A stretch of DNA of 64,000 nt from an uncultured Alphaproteobacteria bacterium (GCA_937919435.1 CALFRR010000046.1:1-64000); one strand, 5' to 3'; positions 44,044 to 52,268 are shown, numbered from the stretch's first letter. Notes: a model not told the origin generated them from the letters alone. Numbers and translations: made by a program.

Positions 44044-46062
44044 TCAGTCGTCGTAGGCGAGGCCGGCCAGGGCCTCGACCCAGTCGGCGGCGGCCGGACC
44101 CTCGTCGGCCACCCAGGCGCCGGCGGTCTCACCGTCACGGGTCACGCTCGGCACGGTCGCCGGGCGGAACAGCGAGGGTTCGGCGAGATCCTCCGGAAGT
44201 CCGCGTTCGCGGGCTCGCGCCGCCCATTGCTCGGGCGTACGGGCCGAGATCAGCGCGGCCTCCGCCATCGCCATGTTGCCGATGCGGCAGTCGAGCAAGT
44301 GGTTGTCGCGCTTGCCGATCGTCTGCCATTCCTGGTGCGGGCGGCCGTTGATCCGCTTGGTTTCCAGGTATTCCGAGGTGACCTGCAGGAAGTACCCCTC
44401 GTCGAGCCCCCCGTGGAAATGCACCGCACCGGGAATGTCGATCGGCATCCCATCGCGGAACGGCACCTTCTCCAGGTTCGTGTACCAGACCGATTTCAGC
44501 GACCACGTGCCGATCGGCCAGACGTCGATGCGGCCGTCCCGCTTGCCGGCGAGCACGACCTGTTTCTTCGCCGGTGTGCCGAGAGCCGGCGCCGACCAGC
44601 CGCCGACGCCGCGGGTCGCGAAGACGCCGTGGCGGGTGCGGGCGAAGGCGTAGACCTGATGGGCGCGGCCGTCCTGGTTGTCGCCGGAGTCGATGCCGAG
44701 AGCATCGAGCGGCCAGGTCCGACCGAAGCTGTCCGGCCAGCGCTTCGAATAGATCTGCTCGTGCAGCGCCGCGAAAGCGCCGGCGTGATGGTCGGTCGTG
44801 TCGCCCGGCAGGAACCGGGCCTCGATCACCCAGGATTGGCGATCCCAACCCCAGGCGACGACCTCGACCCAGATCCCGGTGTGCTGCACGTCGGCGAAGG
44901 CGGTGACGATCAGACCCTTCGGCGGGATCACGCCGGCCGGATAGTCCTCGCGCCGGGCCATCAGTTCGGCATGGTCGCGAGCGTCGCCCTTCGCCTCGTA
45001 GGCCTGCGCCCAGGTGCGCTGGACGAGCGAGGCCTCCTTCGCCGGGTCGCCCTCGGCCTCGACCTCGAGGCGGGCGATGTTGCTCCACGTCTCGAACGGC
45101 GAAGTCAGGTCGTCGAAGTGCCACGACCGATGCGGCGCGCCCGGGTTGAGCGGGATCCATCCGCCGCCGTCCTCGGCCGCGTGCTGGATCAACCGCCGCA
45201 TGCGACGCTCGCCGACGATCACGCCGCAGCACTGCATCACGTAGTGCGGGTTGTAGGGCGGCTGCCGGTCGAACTTGAAGTGCTGCCGGAGCAGACGGAC
45301 CTTCTCTCCGCACTCCGGGCAGACGATGTGCCACCAGCGCCGATCGCCGGCTTCGAACTCCTCGTCGATCTCGGAAGCGCCCTTGATCGTCGGCGTCGAG
45401 ATCGCCAGTTCCTTCCAATCGCCGGTGACCGAGAACGTCTTCCGGCGCGATTCGATCAGCTTCGACGGCGGACCTTCGCCGCCGACGTCCTCGGGATAGC
45501 GGTCGACCTCGTCCTTCAGGATCTTCTTGATCGTGTCGCCGGAAAGGTCCGACGCCGAGGACGCGAGCGCGAGGATCAACTCGCCGCCGGGGAAGGCCTT
45601 GATGTAGGTCGTCGACCCAGAGGCCGATCGGCTGGTCTGCGATCGAATCCGCCGGCGAAGCTCCGGCGCCTTGTCGATCACCGGCTGCAGCTTGCCGCGT
45701 GAGAACTTGGTCAGCGCCGTGTCGGTCGGCTGCACGACCATCATCCGGCACGGATCGAAGATGATCGAGTGCGCCAGGAAGGCGAGACCGAACACGGTCG
45801 CACCCGACTGGGCGCCCTTGCGCACCACGCCCTTGTTGACGTCGCTGTCGGGTCCCATGTCGTCGAGCGGTTCGCACCACCACGGCGTGAGCGACGGGTT
45901 CCAGAGCTTCCCGGCGAACGGGCCGTCCGGCACCCGGAAGTTACGAGCCGCCCAGACGGACGGCTTCTCCCGCGGTGGCACGTCGACCAGGTCCGCCAAG
46001 CGAGCGGCGATCAGCGCGAGGGCGGAGGGCTTCTCCGGTCTCGAAACGGTGTCGCTCGCCAT
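44044..46062 (-). CDS. Terminase large subunit (GpA family)
   Basis: The 672-residue protein packages DNA with an N-terminal ATPase and a C-terminal nuclease. Visible features are WAARNFRVPDGPFAGKLW near residue 35, the ATPase loop region VVRKGAQSGATVFG near 80, MMVVQPTDTALTKFS, and ADVQHTGIWVEVVAWGWDR and ALGIDSGDN in the nuclease half. It matches lambda gpA-type enzymes, which cut at cos. It follows the small subunit by 27 bp. Confidence 0.94.
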   Translation of the reverse strand: MASDTVSRPEKPSALALIAARLADLVDVPPREKPSVWAARNFRVPDGPFAGKLWNPSLTPWWCEPLDDMGPDSDVNKGVVRKGAQSGATVFGLAFLAHSIIFDPCRMMVVQPTDTALTKFSRGKLQPVIDKAPELRRRIRSQTSRSASGSTTYIKAFPGGELILALASSASDLSGDTIKKILKDEVDRYPEDVGGEGPPSKLIESRRKTFSVTGDWKELAISTPTIKGASEIDEEFEAGDRRWWHIVCPECGEKVRLLRQHFKFDRQPPYNPHYVMQCCGVIVGERRMRRLIQHAAEDGGGWIPLNPGAPHRSWHFDDLTSPFETWSNIARLEVEAEGDPAKEASLVQRTWAQAYEAKGDARDHAELMARREDYPAGVIPPKGLIVTAFADVQHTGIWVEVVAWGWDRQSWVIEARFLPGDTTDHHAGAFAALHEQIYSKRWPDSFGRTWPLDALGIDSGDNQDGRAHQVYAFARTRHGVFATRGVGGWSAPALGTPAKKQVVLAGKRDGRIDVWPIGTWSLKSVWYTNLEKVPFRDGMPIDIPGAVHFHGGLDEGYFLQVTSEYLETKRINGRPHQEWQTIGKRDNHLLDCRIGNMAMAEAALISARTPEQWAARARERGLPEDLAEPSLFRPATVPSVTRDGETAGAWVADEGPAAADWVEALAGLAYDD

Positions 46063-46089
46063 GTCGGTGTCTCCGGTCCGGCGGCGACG

Positions 46090-46791
46090 TCACTCCTCCT
46101 CGGAGGTCTCCCCCTCGGCGACCGCTCTGTCCGCCGCCGGGCGATCCCGCGGCGCTTCCTCGGCCATCACCCGCCACTGCCCGGCGAGCGCTCGGCAGAT
46201 GTCGTCACCGACCCGCGACAACCAGCGCCGAAAGGCCGGCATCCCGTCCTCCAATGCCTCGGCGCCTTCGTCGGCCCTGGCATTGAGGCCTCGCACCACT
46301 TCCTTCACGGCGTCGGAGATGCGGATCAGTGCCGCCTCGACCTCCTCGACCCGATAGAGCTGCCCGCTGTCGCGTTCGAAGGCGAGTCGCTTGATCTCGG
46401 CCGCGTAGTGGGCATCGCGGGCCTTGGCCTCCCGATAGGCCGGCGTGTCGCCGTCGGCCGGCACCGGTTGCGGCTGCCGAAGCGGTGGAGCCGCAAGCAC
46501 CTCCGGAGCGGCCGAAGGGGGCGCCGGCGGAATGATCTCCTGTCCCCCCCGAAGCAGAGCCGCGCTCGCCGCGCTCGCCTCCTTGACCGGATCACCGACC
46601 TGCCCGACCGCGAAGTCGAAGGCGGCCTCGCTGACCAGCACCGACCGGTTCGGACCCGGCCAGAGCGTCAGCCGCCCGTCCTTGGCGAGGGCGCTGACCC
46701 GTTTGTGGATCGCCTGCTTCGACACCCCCCGCCGCCGGGCCAGGTCGGAGAGCGAAACCGCATCGAGAGGCGGATCCGAGGCGTCAACCAT
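46090..46791 (-). CDS. Terminase small subunit (Nu1-like, winged helix)
   Basis: The 233-residue protein starts MVDASDPPLDAVSLSDLARR with a helix-turn-helix (RRRGVSKQAIHKRVSALA), which would bind the packaging site. A linker and a helical C-terminal domain with FERDSGQLYRVEEVEAALIR near residue 140 follow. I prefer the ATG at 46791 to a TTG at 46800. Its start region contains two of five copies of the repeat CGTCAACC that extend upstream. Confidence 0.82.
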   Translation of the reverse strand: MVDASDPPLDAVSLSDLARRRGVSKQAIHKRVSALAKDGRLTLWPGPNRSVLVSEAAFDFAVGQVGDPVKEASAASAALLRGGQEIIPPAPPSAAPEVLAAPPLRQPQPVPADGDTPAYREAKARDAHYAAEIKRLAFERDSGQLYRVEEVEAALIRISDAVKEVVRGLNARADEGAEALEDGMPAFRRWLSRVGDDICRALAGQWRVMAEEAPRDRPAADRAVAEGETSEEE

Positions 46792-46842
46792 GGCCGTCAA
46801 CCGCCTCCGCTCTGGTCGTCAACCACGTCAACCACGTCAACC
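46782..46842. repeat. Five copies of CGTCAACC at the small terminase start; candidate packaging-site repeats
   Basis: Copies lie at 46782, 46795, 46817, 46826 and 46835 (left ends). The last three form an uninterrupted 9-bp tandem (CGTCAACCA). On the minus strand they read GGTTGACG. Location at the start of Nu1-type terminase genes is where lambda carries cosB R sites. The region up to 46978 is otherwise non-coding and includes a run of eight G near 46926. The repeats are seen; the function is inferred. Confidence 0.6.
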
Positions 46843-46978
46843 CAAGGAAAACAAAGCATTACTGGCGATATCTCGGGGCCGCGTCGCGTCCGCCCGTCGT
46901 CGAGATCGGGGGAGGACCCGGACCCGGGGGGGGTAGGGCAAGCGGCGTGCCAGATCGTTGACGCGAAGATCGTGCCAA

Positions 46979-47500
46979 TCAGGCGGCAATGAGCCTCCGC
47001 CATTCGTGGGCCATGCGCGCCGGCAGTTCCGTGGTGAGCGTCCGATCCCACGCAGACAGGGCCGGCCCTTTGACCATCTCCTTCGGGATGGCGGGACCCC
47101 ACAGCTGAGTGACCGGGAACCGCTTCGATCCCTTGCGGCGGAAGACCCCGCCACTGTACGGCGCGATGAAGAACGTGCCCGGGAAGATACGGCGCACGCC
47201 CCATGGCGCCGCGCTGATCCCCGATCCCGTCTTCCTGGCGGCGAACTCGGACAGGCGATGGTAGGCACCACTCGCCTCGAGCGACGCCTGCGGTTTCCCG
47301 GGGGAGGCGGAAAACTGCTTGATCTCCTTGGACACCGATCCATAGGGCAGCCCGGTTTGTGGCCCGAGTGCCCGAGCGACCTGCGTCTTCGCCTTGGCGA
47401 TGGTGTGGTTGAGGGCGTAGCACCCAGCCTGTACCGCTGCGCCGTTGGCGAGTCGACCCAGCGGCGCCAGGACTTCGGCGAGCGTGCCGGTGACCGACAT
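46979..47500 (-). CDS. Minor tail protein Z-like (GPZ domain)
   Basis: The 173-residue protein (MSVTGTLAEVLAPLGRLANG start; an alternative GTG is at 47512) matches the prophage minor tail Z family: KTQVARALGPQTGLPYGSVS near residue 40, LSEFAARKTGSGISAAPWG and VRRIFPGTFFIA, then LWGPAIPKEMVKGPAL. Such proteins normally sit among head-tail genes. Here it lies on the far side of the candidate packaging site, just after an intrinsic terminator that ends the early operon. Confidence 0.75.
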   Translation of the reverse strand: MSVTGTLAEVLAPLGRLANGAAVQAGCYALNHTIAKAKTQVARALGPQTGLPYGSVSKEIKQFSASPGKPQASLEASGAYHRLSEFAARKTGSGISAAPWGVRRIFPGTFFIAPYSGGVFRRKGSKRFPVTQLWGPAIPKEMVKGPALSAWDRTLTTELPARMAHEWRRLIAA

Positions 47501-47526
47501 CGAAAAGGCCACGTCACACCCCCAAC

Positions 47527-47557
47527 GAAAAGCCCCGGCCGCTTTCGCGCCGGGGCT
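47527..47557 (-). terminator. Intrinsic terminator at the end of the leftward early operon
   Basis: On the minus strand AGCCCCGGC and GCCGGGGCT (plus 47549-47557 and 47531-47539) form a 9-bp stem with a 9-nt loop, followed by TTTTCG. It lies between the 268-residue early gene and the GPZ-like gene. Confidence 0.72.
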
Positions 47558-47612
47558 TCCCCATCGATCTTTTACATCGTGAGCGAAATCTGCCACACCG
47601 TCATGGCGCAAG

Positions 47613-48419
47613 TCAAGCGTTCTGCGGATTTTCATCGGGCGATTTTTCCGACCTCGTCTCCGCCCATGGCGTCGCCGACCGCGTCGGCCCGATCAGAGAG
47701 CGCCCACCGAGCCCATCGAGCGAAGCCGCGAGGTCGCTGAGCGCAGCATGCACCAACTCGAATTCGATGCGCCGAGCCAACGCGGCAGCAGGATCGGGCA
47801 CCAGGATCCGACGCCGATAGGCCCCCGGATGGGGACGACGGCCGCGCCGATCCCATCCGTCGATTTCGACATCGTCCCACCCGATCTCGTTTCCCTCCCC
47901 ATCCCACATCACGGCGCGCTTCACCACGCGGTACCACCGAGCCTTGCCGTTCGGACCGACCTCGTCGACGAGCGTCGGCTCCTCGCATCGCCAATCCGGC
48001 CAACGGCCGAGGATCGCCACCGACCGCACCAGATTGGCGAGTGACGACCTCAAGCGGCGATGGCCGTCCTTGTCGACGCAGGAAACGAGATCCCAGGCCC
48101 GGGAGCCGGCCTTGTCACCGGCGACGCCGAGGTCCGGCCAGCCGGCGAGGAGATCGTGTTCCTCGCCCTCGACGAGCACGCGGTCGTCGAGGGCGGCGAC
48201 CGCCTCGGCGATCACCAGAGCGTCCGGGTGAGGAGCGGCGTCGATCATATCGGAGATCGACGCACCGCAGCCATCGACCCGAGTGCCGAGCAGACCGACC
48301 CGCTCGACGAGTTGCCAACTCGATGACGCGACGGCGGTGCCCGGCAACCCGTCCCGACGCGCCTTCGGCAATTCGAGAACGAATGCCCAGTGCAGCAGCT
48401 TTTCGATTTCCATCGCCAT
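47613..48419 (-). CDS. Conserved phage protein of the replication region, unknown
   Basis: The 268-residue protein starts MAMEIEKLLHWAFVLELPK behind a GGGAGAA ribosome site; a longer start at 48440 is possible. It has conserved patches WYRVVKRAVMWDGEGNEIGW near residue 165 and RRRILVPDPAAALARRIEFE near 205. Homologous-looking proteins are common next to terminase in rhizobial prophages, but I know no function. Its ribosome site abuts the 9-bp repeat array. Confidence 0.75.
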   Translation of the reverse strand: MAMEIEKLLHWAFVLELPKARRDGLPGTAVASSSWQLVERVGLLGTRVDGCGASISDMIDAAPHPDALVIAEAVAALDDRVLVEGEEHDLLAGWPDLGVAGDKAGSRAWDLVSCVDKDGHRRLRSSLANLVRSVAILGRWPDWRCEEPTLVDEVGPNGKARWYRVVKRAVMWDGEGNEIGWDDVEIDGWDRRGRRPHPGAYRRRILVPDPAAALARRIEFELVHAALSDLAASLDGLGGRSLIGPTRSATPWAETRSEKSPDENPQNA

Positions 48420-48433
48420 GGTCGTTCTCCCGT

Positions 48434-48719
48434 AGTCCAATCAGTCCAACCAAAAAAGATGGATTGGACCATATAACCCGTTGTTTTCATTCTCCGGTCC
48501 AACCGGTCCAATCAGTCCAACCGAAATATCCGAGGGCACTCTCGTCGACACATTCATCAACTTCGAGAGACAGGCCGGGCGGCGCAATTTTGATCGTGAG
48601 AACATCATTTCTCGCGCGTGCGCGTTTGGTCGGACTGGTTGGACTGGTTGGACTATCGTTTGATTTCAATAAATTGGCGCTGTCGCTCGGTCGGACCATG
48701 ATTGGACTGCGGTTGGACC
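48434..48719. repeat. Twelve 9-bp iteron-like repeats (consensus GGTTGGACT), candidate phage origin
   Basis: Left cluster in reverse orientation: 48434 and 48443 (tandem), and 48496, 48505, 48514 (tandem of three). Forward copies: 48462, then 48628, 48637, 48646 (tandem of three), and 48689, 48700, 48711. Variation is limited to GRTYGGACY. The two halves point toward each other around an AT-richer centre (about 48523-48627). The array fills the gap between the helicase gene and the next gene. No credible protein is encoded there. Confidence 0.75.
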
Positions 48720-48729
48720 GCAGGCACTT

Positions 48730-50262
48730 CTACCCCTCCGACCCTTCTCTCCCGCGGTCCCCATCACCCCAATCGACCCGCTGGCCGACCGCCTCCTCGA
48801 ACAGCGCCCGGCAGTCGTCGAGTCCGGGCAGGCGATAGACCCTCGGGCGCGCAGGCCCGGTCGAGGCGGTGCTGTAGATCCGATGCACCGAGATCACCGG
48901 AACGAGCTTCTTCAACTCCATGCCGACCTCGGCCTCGGCAGCGCGCCGCTTGATGCCGATGCGGTCCGCCTTGGCGACGTAGTCATCGAAGAGCTGCGAG
49001 CACTCGACTTCGGTTTCCCAGTCGACGGCCTTCTCCCTGGTCACGCCGGCGCGAAGACGCTCGAACCACCAACTCTCGACCGAGGTCAGCGAGCGGATCT
49101 TCTGTTCGAGGAGGGCCGCCGTCTTGGGGATCACGCGCAGGTTCACCGACGACAGGTCATAGTGCAGCAGGTCCCACAACAGCGCCTCACGGCCGCCGTC
49201 GTCGAGTTCCTCCATCATCTCGCCGAAATACTCGTGGTTCTGCGCACACCGGTCGCTGACGTCGAGAACACAGAACCTCCGCTCGTCTTTGCCTGCCGGG
49301 ACCACCCACCCTTCGTTGGAGGTCATCACCAGCCGGACGTAGTTGTCGAGACGGATCGGGTCGACGCCCTTGTTCTCGATCATCTGGAAACGAGAGGTCA
49401 CGAGCCCCTTCAGCCGCCCCTCGGCCGCCTTGTCGCCGGCCCACACGGCTTCTTCTGCGCCGAGCAGGATGCAGCTCGCCATATGGGCGTTGAAGTTGCC
49501 CGTCACGTAGCGTGGGTCGTCGACGAGGAAGAAATGCGCGGCGATCAGCGAGCCGAAGACCTCTACCGGCAGTGTCTTCCCTGATCCCATCTTGCCGCGC
49601 ATCACCAACGCGACGCCGAGACGCTCTCGAGGACGTTGGACCATGTGGGCGAAGAATCCGAACACCCAGGCATAGAGCGAACGATCCCCACCACAGACGT
49701 TCTCGCGGAGATGGTCGGCGAAGGTGGCGTAGCTCCCGCCCTTCCTCGGCTCGACGGAAAATCCCTGCCACAGATTGTAATAGCCGTGCGGGGCCGCCGC
49801 TCCGTCCGGATTCGGAAAGAAGCACACCCCGGAGAACTGGCGCCGCTTGCGATCCTGCATCCAGCGCCCCGCCCATGACTTCGTCTTGACCTTCCCGTCG
49901 GAACCGACGACCTCGGTCATTCGGTTCGCATACCAGTGCCCGAACGCCTCGACGGTTCGAAACGTGTGGCGTTCCTCGATCGGCGCGCCCGGGTTCTCGT
50001 CCATGACGACGGATTTCGAGCCGATCAGCACCAGAGCGTGACGACGGTTCATCGCCTCGACGGAGTATCCGAGGTCACGCGCTTCCGCCGGCCCTTCGGT
50101 CGCCTCGGCTTCCCCCCCTTCGTCCCTGCTCTCCGTCACGAACGGATTCGGCCGGTCGAGATCACCTCGAACGATCACGGCGACGTCGGTCACCGGAGCG
50201 CCGTCGCGGCTCAGCACCTCGGCTCCGTCGATGGCGGCTAGAATGGGAGAGAGGTCGGTCAT
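48730..50262 (-). CDS. Phage replicative helicase, SF3/D5-like (DUF5906 type)
   Basis: The 510-residue protein has a Walker A loop, MRGKMGSGKTLPVEVFG, near residue 235. An acidic Walker B-like stretch ILLGAEEAVW near 280 and a VMTSNEGWVVPAGKDERRFC segment near 325 follow, the sensor-1 asparagine and arginine-finger region of this family. The N-terminal part has FGHWYANRM and KSWAGRWMQDRKRRQFSGV. It should unwind DNA at the phage origin next to it. It is coupled to the primase gene by ATGA. Confidence 0.88.
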   Translation of the reverse strand: MTDLSPILAAIDGAEVLSRDGAPVTDVAVIVRGDLDRPNPFVTESRDEGGEAEATEGPAEARDLGYSVEAMNRRHALVLIGSKSVVMDENPGAPIEERHTFRTVEAFGHWYANRMTEVVGSDGKVKTKSWAGRWMQDRKRRQFSGVCFFPNPDGAAAPHGYYNLWQGFSVEPRKGGSYATFADHLRENVCGGDRSLYAWVFGFFAHMVQRPRERLGVALVMRGKMGSGKTLPVEVFGSLIAAHFFLVDDPRYVTGNFNAHMASCILLGAEEAVWAGDKAAEGRLKGLVTSRFQMIENKGVDPIRLDNYVRLVMTSNEGWVVPAGKDERRFCVLDVSDRCAQNHEYFGEMMEELDDGGREALLWDLLHYDLSSVNLRVIPKTAALLEQKIRSLTSVESWWFERLRAGVTREKAVDWETEVECSQLFDDYVAKADRIGIKRRAAEAEVGMELKKLVPVISVHRIYSTASTGPARPRVYRLPGLDDCRALFEEAVGQRVDWGDGDRGREGSEG

Positions 50263-51479
50263 GACGCCCGCCGCATGTCGTTGAAGTCCGCGCCGGCGCG
50301 GGCCCAGGCTCGCCGCACCGTCCGCCCCGGAGCGGCCCACCTGGCGGCGCAGCGCCGCGTCGCGAAATCGGTCATCGCCGGGTCGCTGTCGCCGTCACCG
50401 AGGATCAGCGCCTCGGTGACGCTGTCCGGAATGACGATCCCCTCCGAGTCGGGCGCCGGAACCGGCCCGGGGACGCTGATGATCCGCGCCCGACCGGCCT
50501 TGTCGGTCTTGGTCAGGCCGAGCGGGTGGTGAACCGTCTCGGTCGCCTTGCCGCCCATGTTGCCGAGACTGATCCCGGCCCACCATGCGGTTGCCGCGAT
50601 GTCGCGGCCGTCGTCGATCTCCGCGTCGCGGACCGACAGGGTCGTCTCGATCCCCTCGCCGCTGACGAGGCGGATGGGATCGGCGACCGGGCCGGCGAGC
50701 CGCAGAATGCCGCCGTGGACCGAGCCGCGGATCTTCTTCGCCGGCTCGGGCGCACCCGTTTCCGGGTGCAGAATCGTCGCCTTCTTCGGCTCGACCGGAT
50801 CGAGGTGGGTGATGTGGACACCGCGAAACCGCCCGGACGCATCGACGATGGCGCCGATCATGGCTGGATAGTCGCCGATCTTGATCGTGCCCTTGCCGAG
50901 TTCCGGCCGCACGAAATAGCCGACCCGCTCGACGAACCGCAGGCGAAGACCGGCGACGTGTCGGATGCCACGGGCGGCGAGATAGGCCGCCGCATGGGTC
51001 CCGTCGATCCGACGGCCCTCTTCCCAGATATCCAGCGCGCGCCGGATCTCAGCATCACGATAGCTCGCCGCCTCGGCTTCGCGCTTCATGGCGGCTTCGG
51101 CGTTGGCCCGCGCCCGCTCTGCCTGGCGCGCCTCCCGGGCGGCCCGATCGTCGTCGCTCTCCCCGGCCGTCCGCCCGGGCGGCGGAGCGCCGACGAGTTC
51201 TTCGCAGATCAGCACGAATTCCGCCGGGTTGGACGCCGAGAGCCCTCGGACATGACCGACGAGGGCGATCACGTCGCCGCCCGCTCCGCCGGCGTGGCCG
51301 CAGTTCCAGAGTTGCTTGCGCTCGTTGATGGCGAAGCGGTCGGTCCCGCCACAGGCCGGGCAAGGCCCGATCAATTCGTCGCCACTGCGCTTCAGGCTCG
51401 CGCCGAGCCGGACGGCCGTCTCGACGAGATCGGCGGAACGGGCATCCGACACCCAGTCGTCGAAAGACATCCAGGTCAT
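50259..51479 (-). CDS. Phage DNA primase (CHC2 zinc finger plus Toprim)
   Basis: The 406-residue protein starts MTWMSFDDWVSDARSADLVE. The zinc-binding domain has CPACGGTDRFAINERKQLWN and CGHAGGAGGDVIALV (three Cys and a His) near residues 41-70. A D7-type primase/Toprim part follows with RLVSGEGIETTLSV near 270, where the glutamate is the first metal ligand, and LILGDGDSDPAM near 360 as the DxD. It heads the primase-helicase operon. Its start codon lies 16 bp from a palindrome shared with hicA. Confidence 0.9.
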   Translation of the reverse strand: MTWMSFDDWVSDARSADLVETAVRLGASLKRSGDELIGPCPACGGTDRFAINERKQLWNCGHAGGAGGDVIALVGHVRGLSASNPAEFVLICEELVGAPPPGRTAGESDDDRAAREARQAERARANAEAAMKREAEAASYRDAEIRRALDIWEEGRRIDGTHAAAYLAARGIRHVAGLRLRFVERVGYFVRPELGKGTIKIGDYPAMIGAIVDASGRFRGVHITHLDPVEPKKATILHPETGAPEPAKKIRGSVHGGILRLAGPVADPIRLVSGEGIETTLSVRDAEIDDGRDIAATAWWAGISLGNMGGKATETVHHPLGLTKTDKAGRARIISVPGPVPAPDSEGIVIPDSVTEALILGDGDSDPAMTDFATRRCAARWAAPGRTVRRAWARAGADFNDMRRAS

Positions 51480-51494
51480 GACACTCTCCCGAAC

Positions 51495-51543
51495 TCGCAC
51501 ATATGTGTGCGACACCCCTTGACGCTCGCACACGAATGTGCGA
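51495..51543. promoter_or_regulatory. Two identical-arm operators between primase and hicAB
   Basis: TCGCACA-N4-TGTGCGA occurs twice, at 51495-51512 and 51526-51543, with perfect arms, 31 bp (three helix turns) apart. A TTGACG at 51519-51524 just before the second copy could be the hicAB -35 box, so that copy would sit between -35 and -10. The first copy lies next to the primase ribosome site. HicB with its C-terminal HTH is the likely binder. Confidence 0.72.
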
Positions 51544-51577
51544 GATTGCACCCATCGGAACGAAGCAAGGAGACGCG

Positions 51578-51778
51578 ATGAACCGAGAGGGACTGATCCG
51601 AGCCCTCCGCAAATACGCCAGAAAGAACGATCTGTTCTTCGAAGTGGACAAGCGGAAGGGGAATGGATCGCACTACATCGTCCGGGTCGGAACCAAATGG
51701 ACCACCGTCCAGAGCGACCTGAACCCCGGACGAATAGAGCGGATCCTGAAACAACTCGACGTGGACCCCGCCTTCTAG
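51578..51778 (+). CDS. hicA: HicA toxin (mRNA interferase)
   Basis: The 66-residue protein has the double-stranded-RNA-binding-like HicA fold with the catalytic histidine H32 in KGNGSHYIVRVG. Free HicA cleaves mRNA in translation-blocking fashion. The ATG at 51578 has an AAGGAGA ribosome site; the upstream in-frame codons are not family-like. A perfect 9-bp hairpin covers its stop codon. It is inserted head-to-head with the primase gene. Confidence 0.9.
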   Translation: MNREGLIRALRKYARKNDLFFEVDKRKGNGSHYIVRVGTKWTTVQSDLNPGRIERILKQLDVDPAF

Positions 51779-51786
51779 GCGGGGTC
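51764..51786 (+). other. Hairpin across the hicA stop codon (intercistronic attenuator candidate)
   Basis: GACCCCGCC (51764-51772) pairs perfectly with GGCGGGGTC (51778-51786) around a 5-nt loop that includes part of the TAG stop. Only CTTCC follows, so it is a weak intrinsic terminator at best. It could lower hicB relative to hicA, or be an RNA-stability element. Confidence 0.55.
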
Positions 51787-51832
51787 TTCCCCTCACGGAA
51801 TCACGGCTCGACAGATGATGGATGGAGTGAAG

Positions 51833-52258
51833 ATGCGATATCCGATCCGAATTACCCCCGACGGACACGGCGGCTTCGACGCCGCGTCCCGCGATCTGCC
51901 GCAACTGGTGACCGGCGGGGCGACCGTCGCCGAAGCCCTCGACATGGCCTCCGACGCGCTCGAGGTCGTCGTCGCCGGCCATATGGCGATGGGCGAGGAC
52001 ATCCCTCCGCCCTCCGCGCCCGAGTCCGGCGAACGCCTCGTTTCCGTCCCGGCGCCGATGGCGGCGAAGGCGGCGGTGTGGCGTGCCTGGCGCGTGAGCG
52101 GCATCTCCAAGAGCGAACTCGCGCGCCGCATGGGCGTCGCCGAGAACGAGGTGCGGCGCGTCCTCGATCCGAACCACGCGACCCGGCTCGACCGGCTCGA
52201 TCAGGCGGCCCGCGCCCTCGGCGCGCGCCTCGTGGTCGATCTCGCCGACGCCGCCTGA
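51833..52258 (+). CDS. hicB: HicB antitoxin with C-terminal helix-turn-helix
   Basis: The 141-residue protein has an N-terminal partial RNase-H fold (MRYPIRITPDGHGGFDAASR start, then VTGGATVAEALDMASDALE). Its C-terminal XRE-type HTH is VSGISKSELARRMGVAENEV near residue 88. HicB binds and neutralises HicA and represses its own promoter. The start was chosen by the GGAG ribosome site; two upstream ATGs at 51815 and 51818 exist. A terminator follows 10 bp after the stop. Confidence 0.9.
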   Translation: MRYPIRITPDGHGGFDAASRDLPQLVTGGATVAEALDMASDALEVVVAGHMAMGEDIPPPSAPESGERLVSVPAPMAAKAAVWRAWRVSGISKSELARRMGVAENEVRRVLDPNHATRLDRLDQAARALGARLVVDLADAA

Positions 52259-52268
52259 CGAGAGAAGA

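Noticed and set aside
48487..48699. Short minus-strand frame with SPTSPTSPTK and GWTDWTGWTG
   Set aside because: The peptide repeats simply translate the 9-bp iterons; there is no ribosome site and the rest is not protein-like.
48434..48719. CRISPR array
   Set aside because: Units are 9 bp, directly abutting or unevenly spaced and in both orientations, with no spacers and no cas genes.
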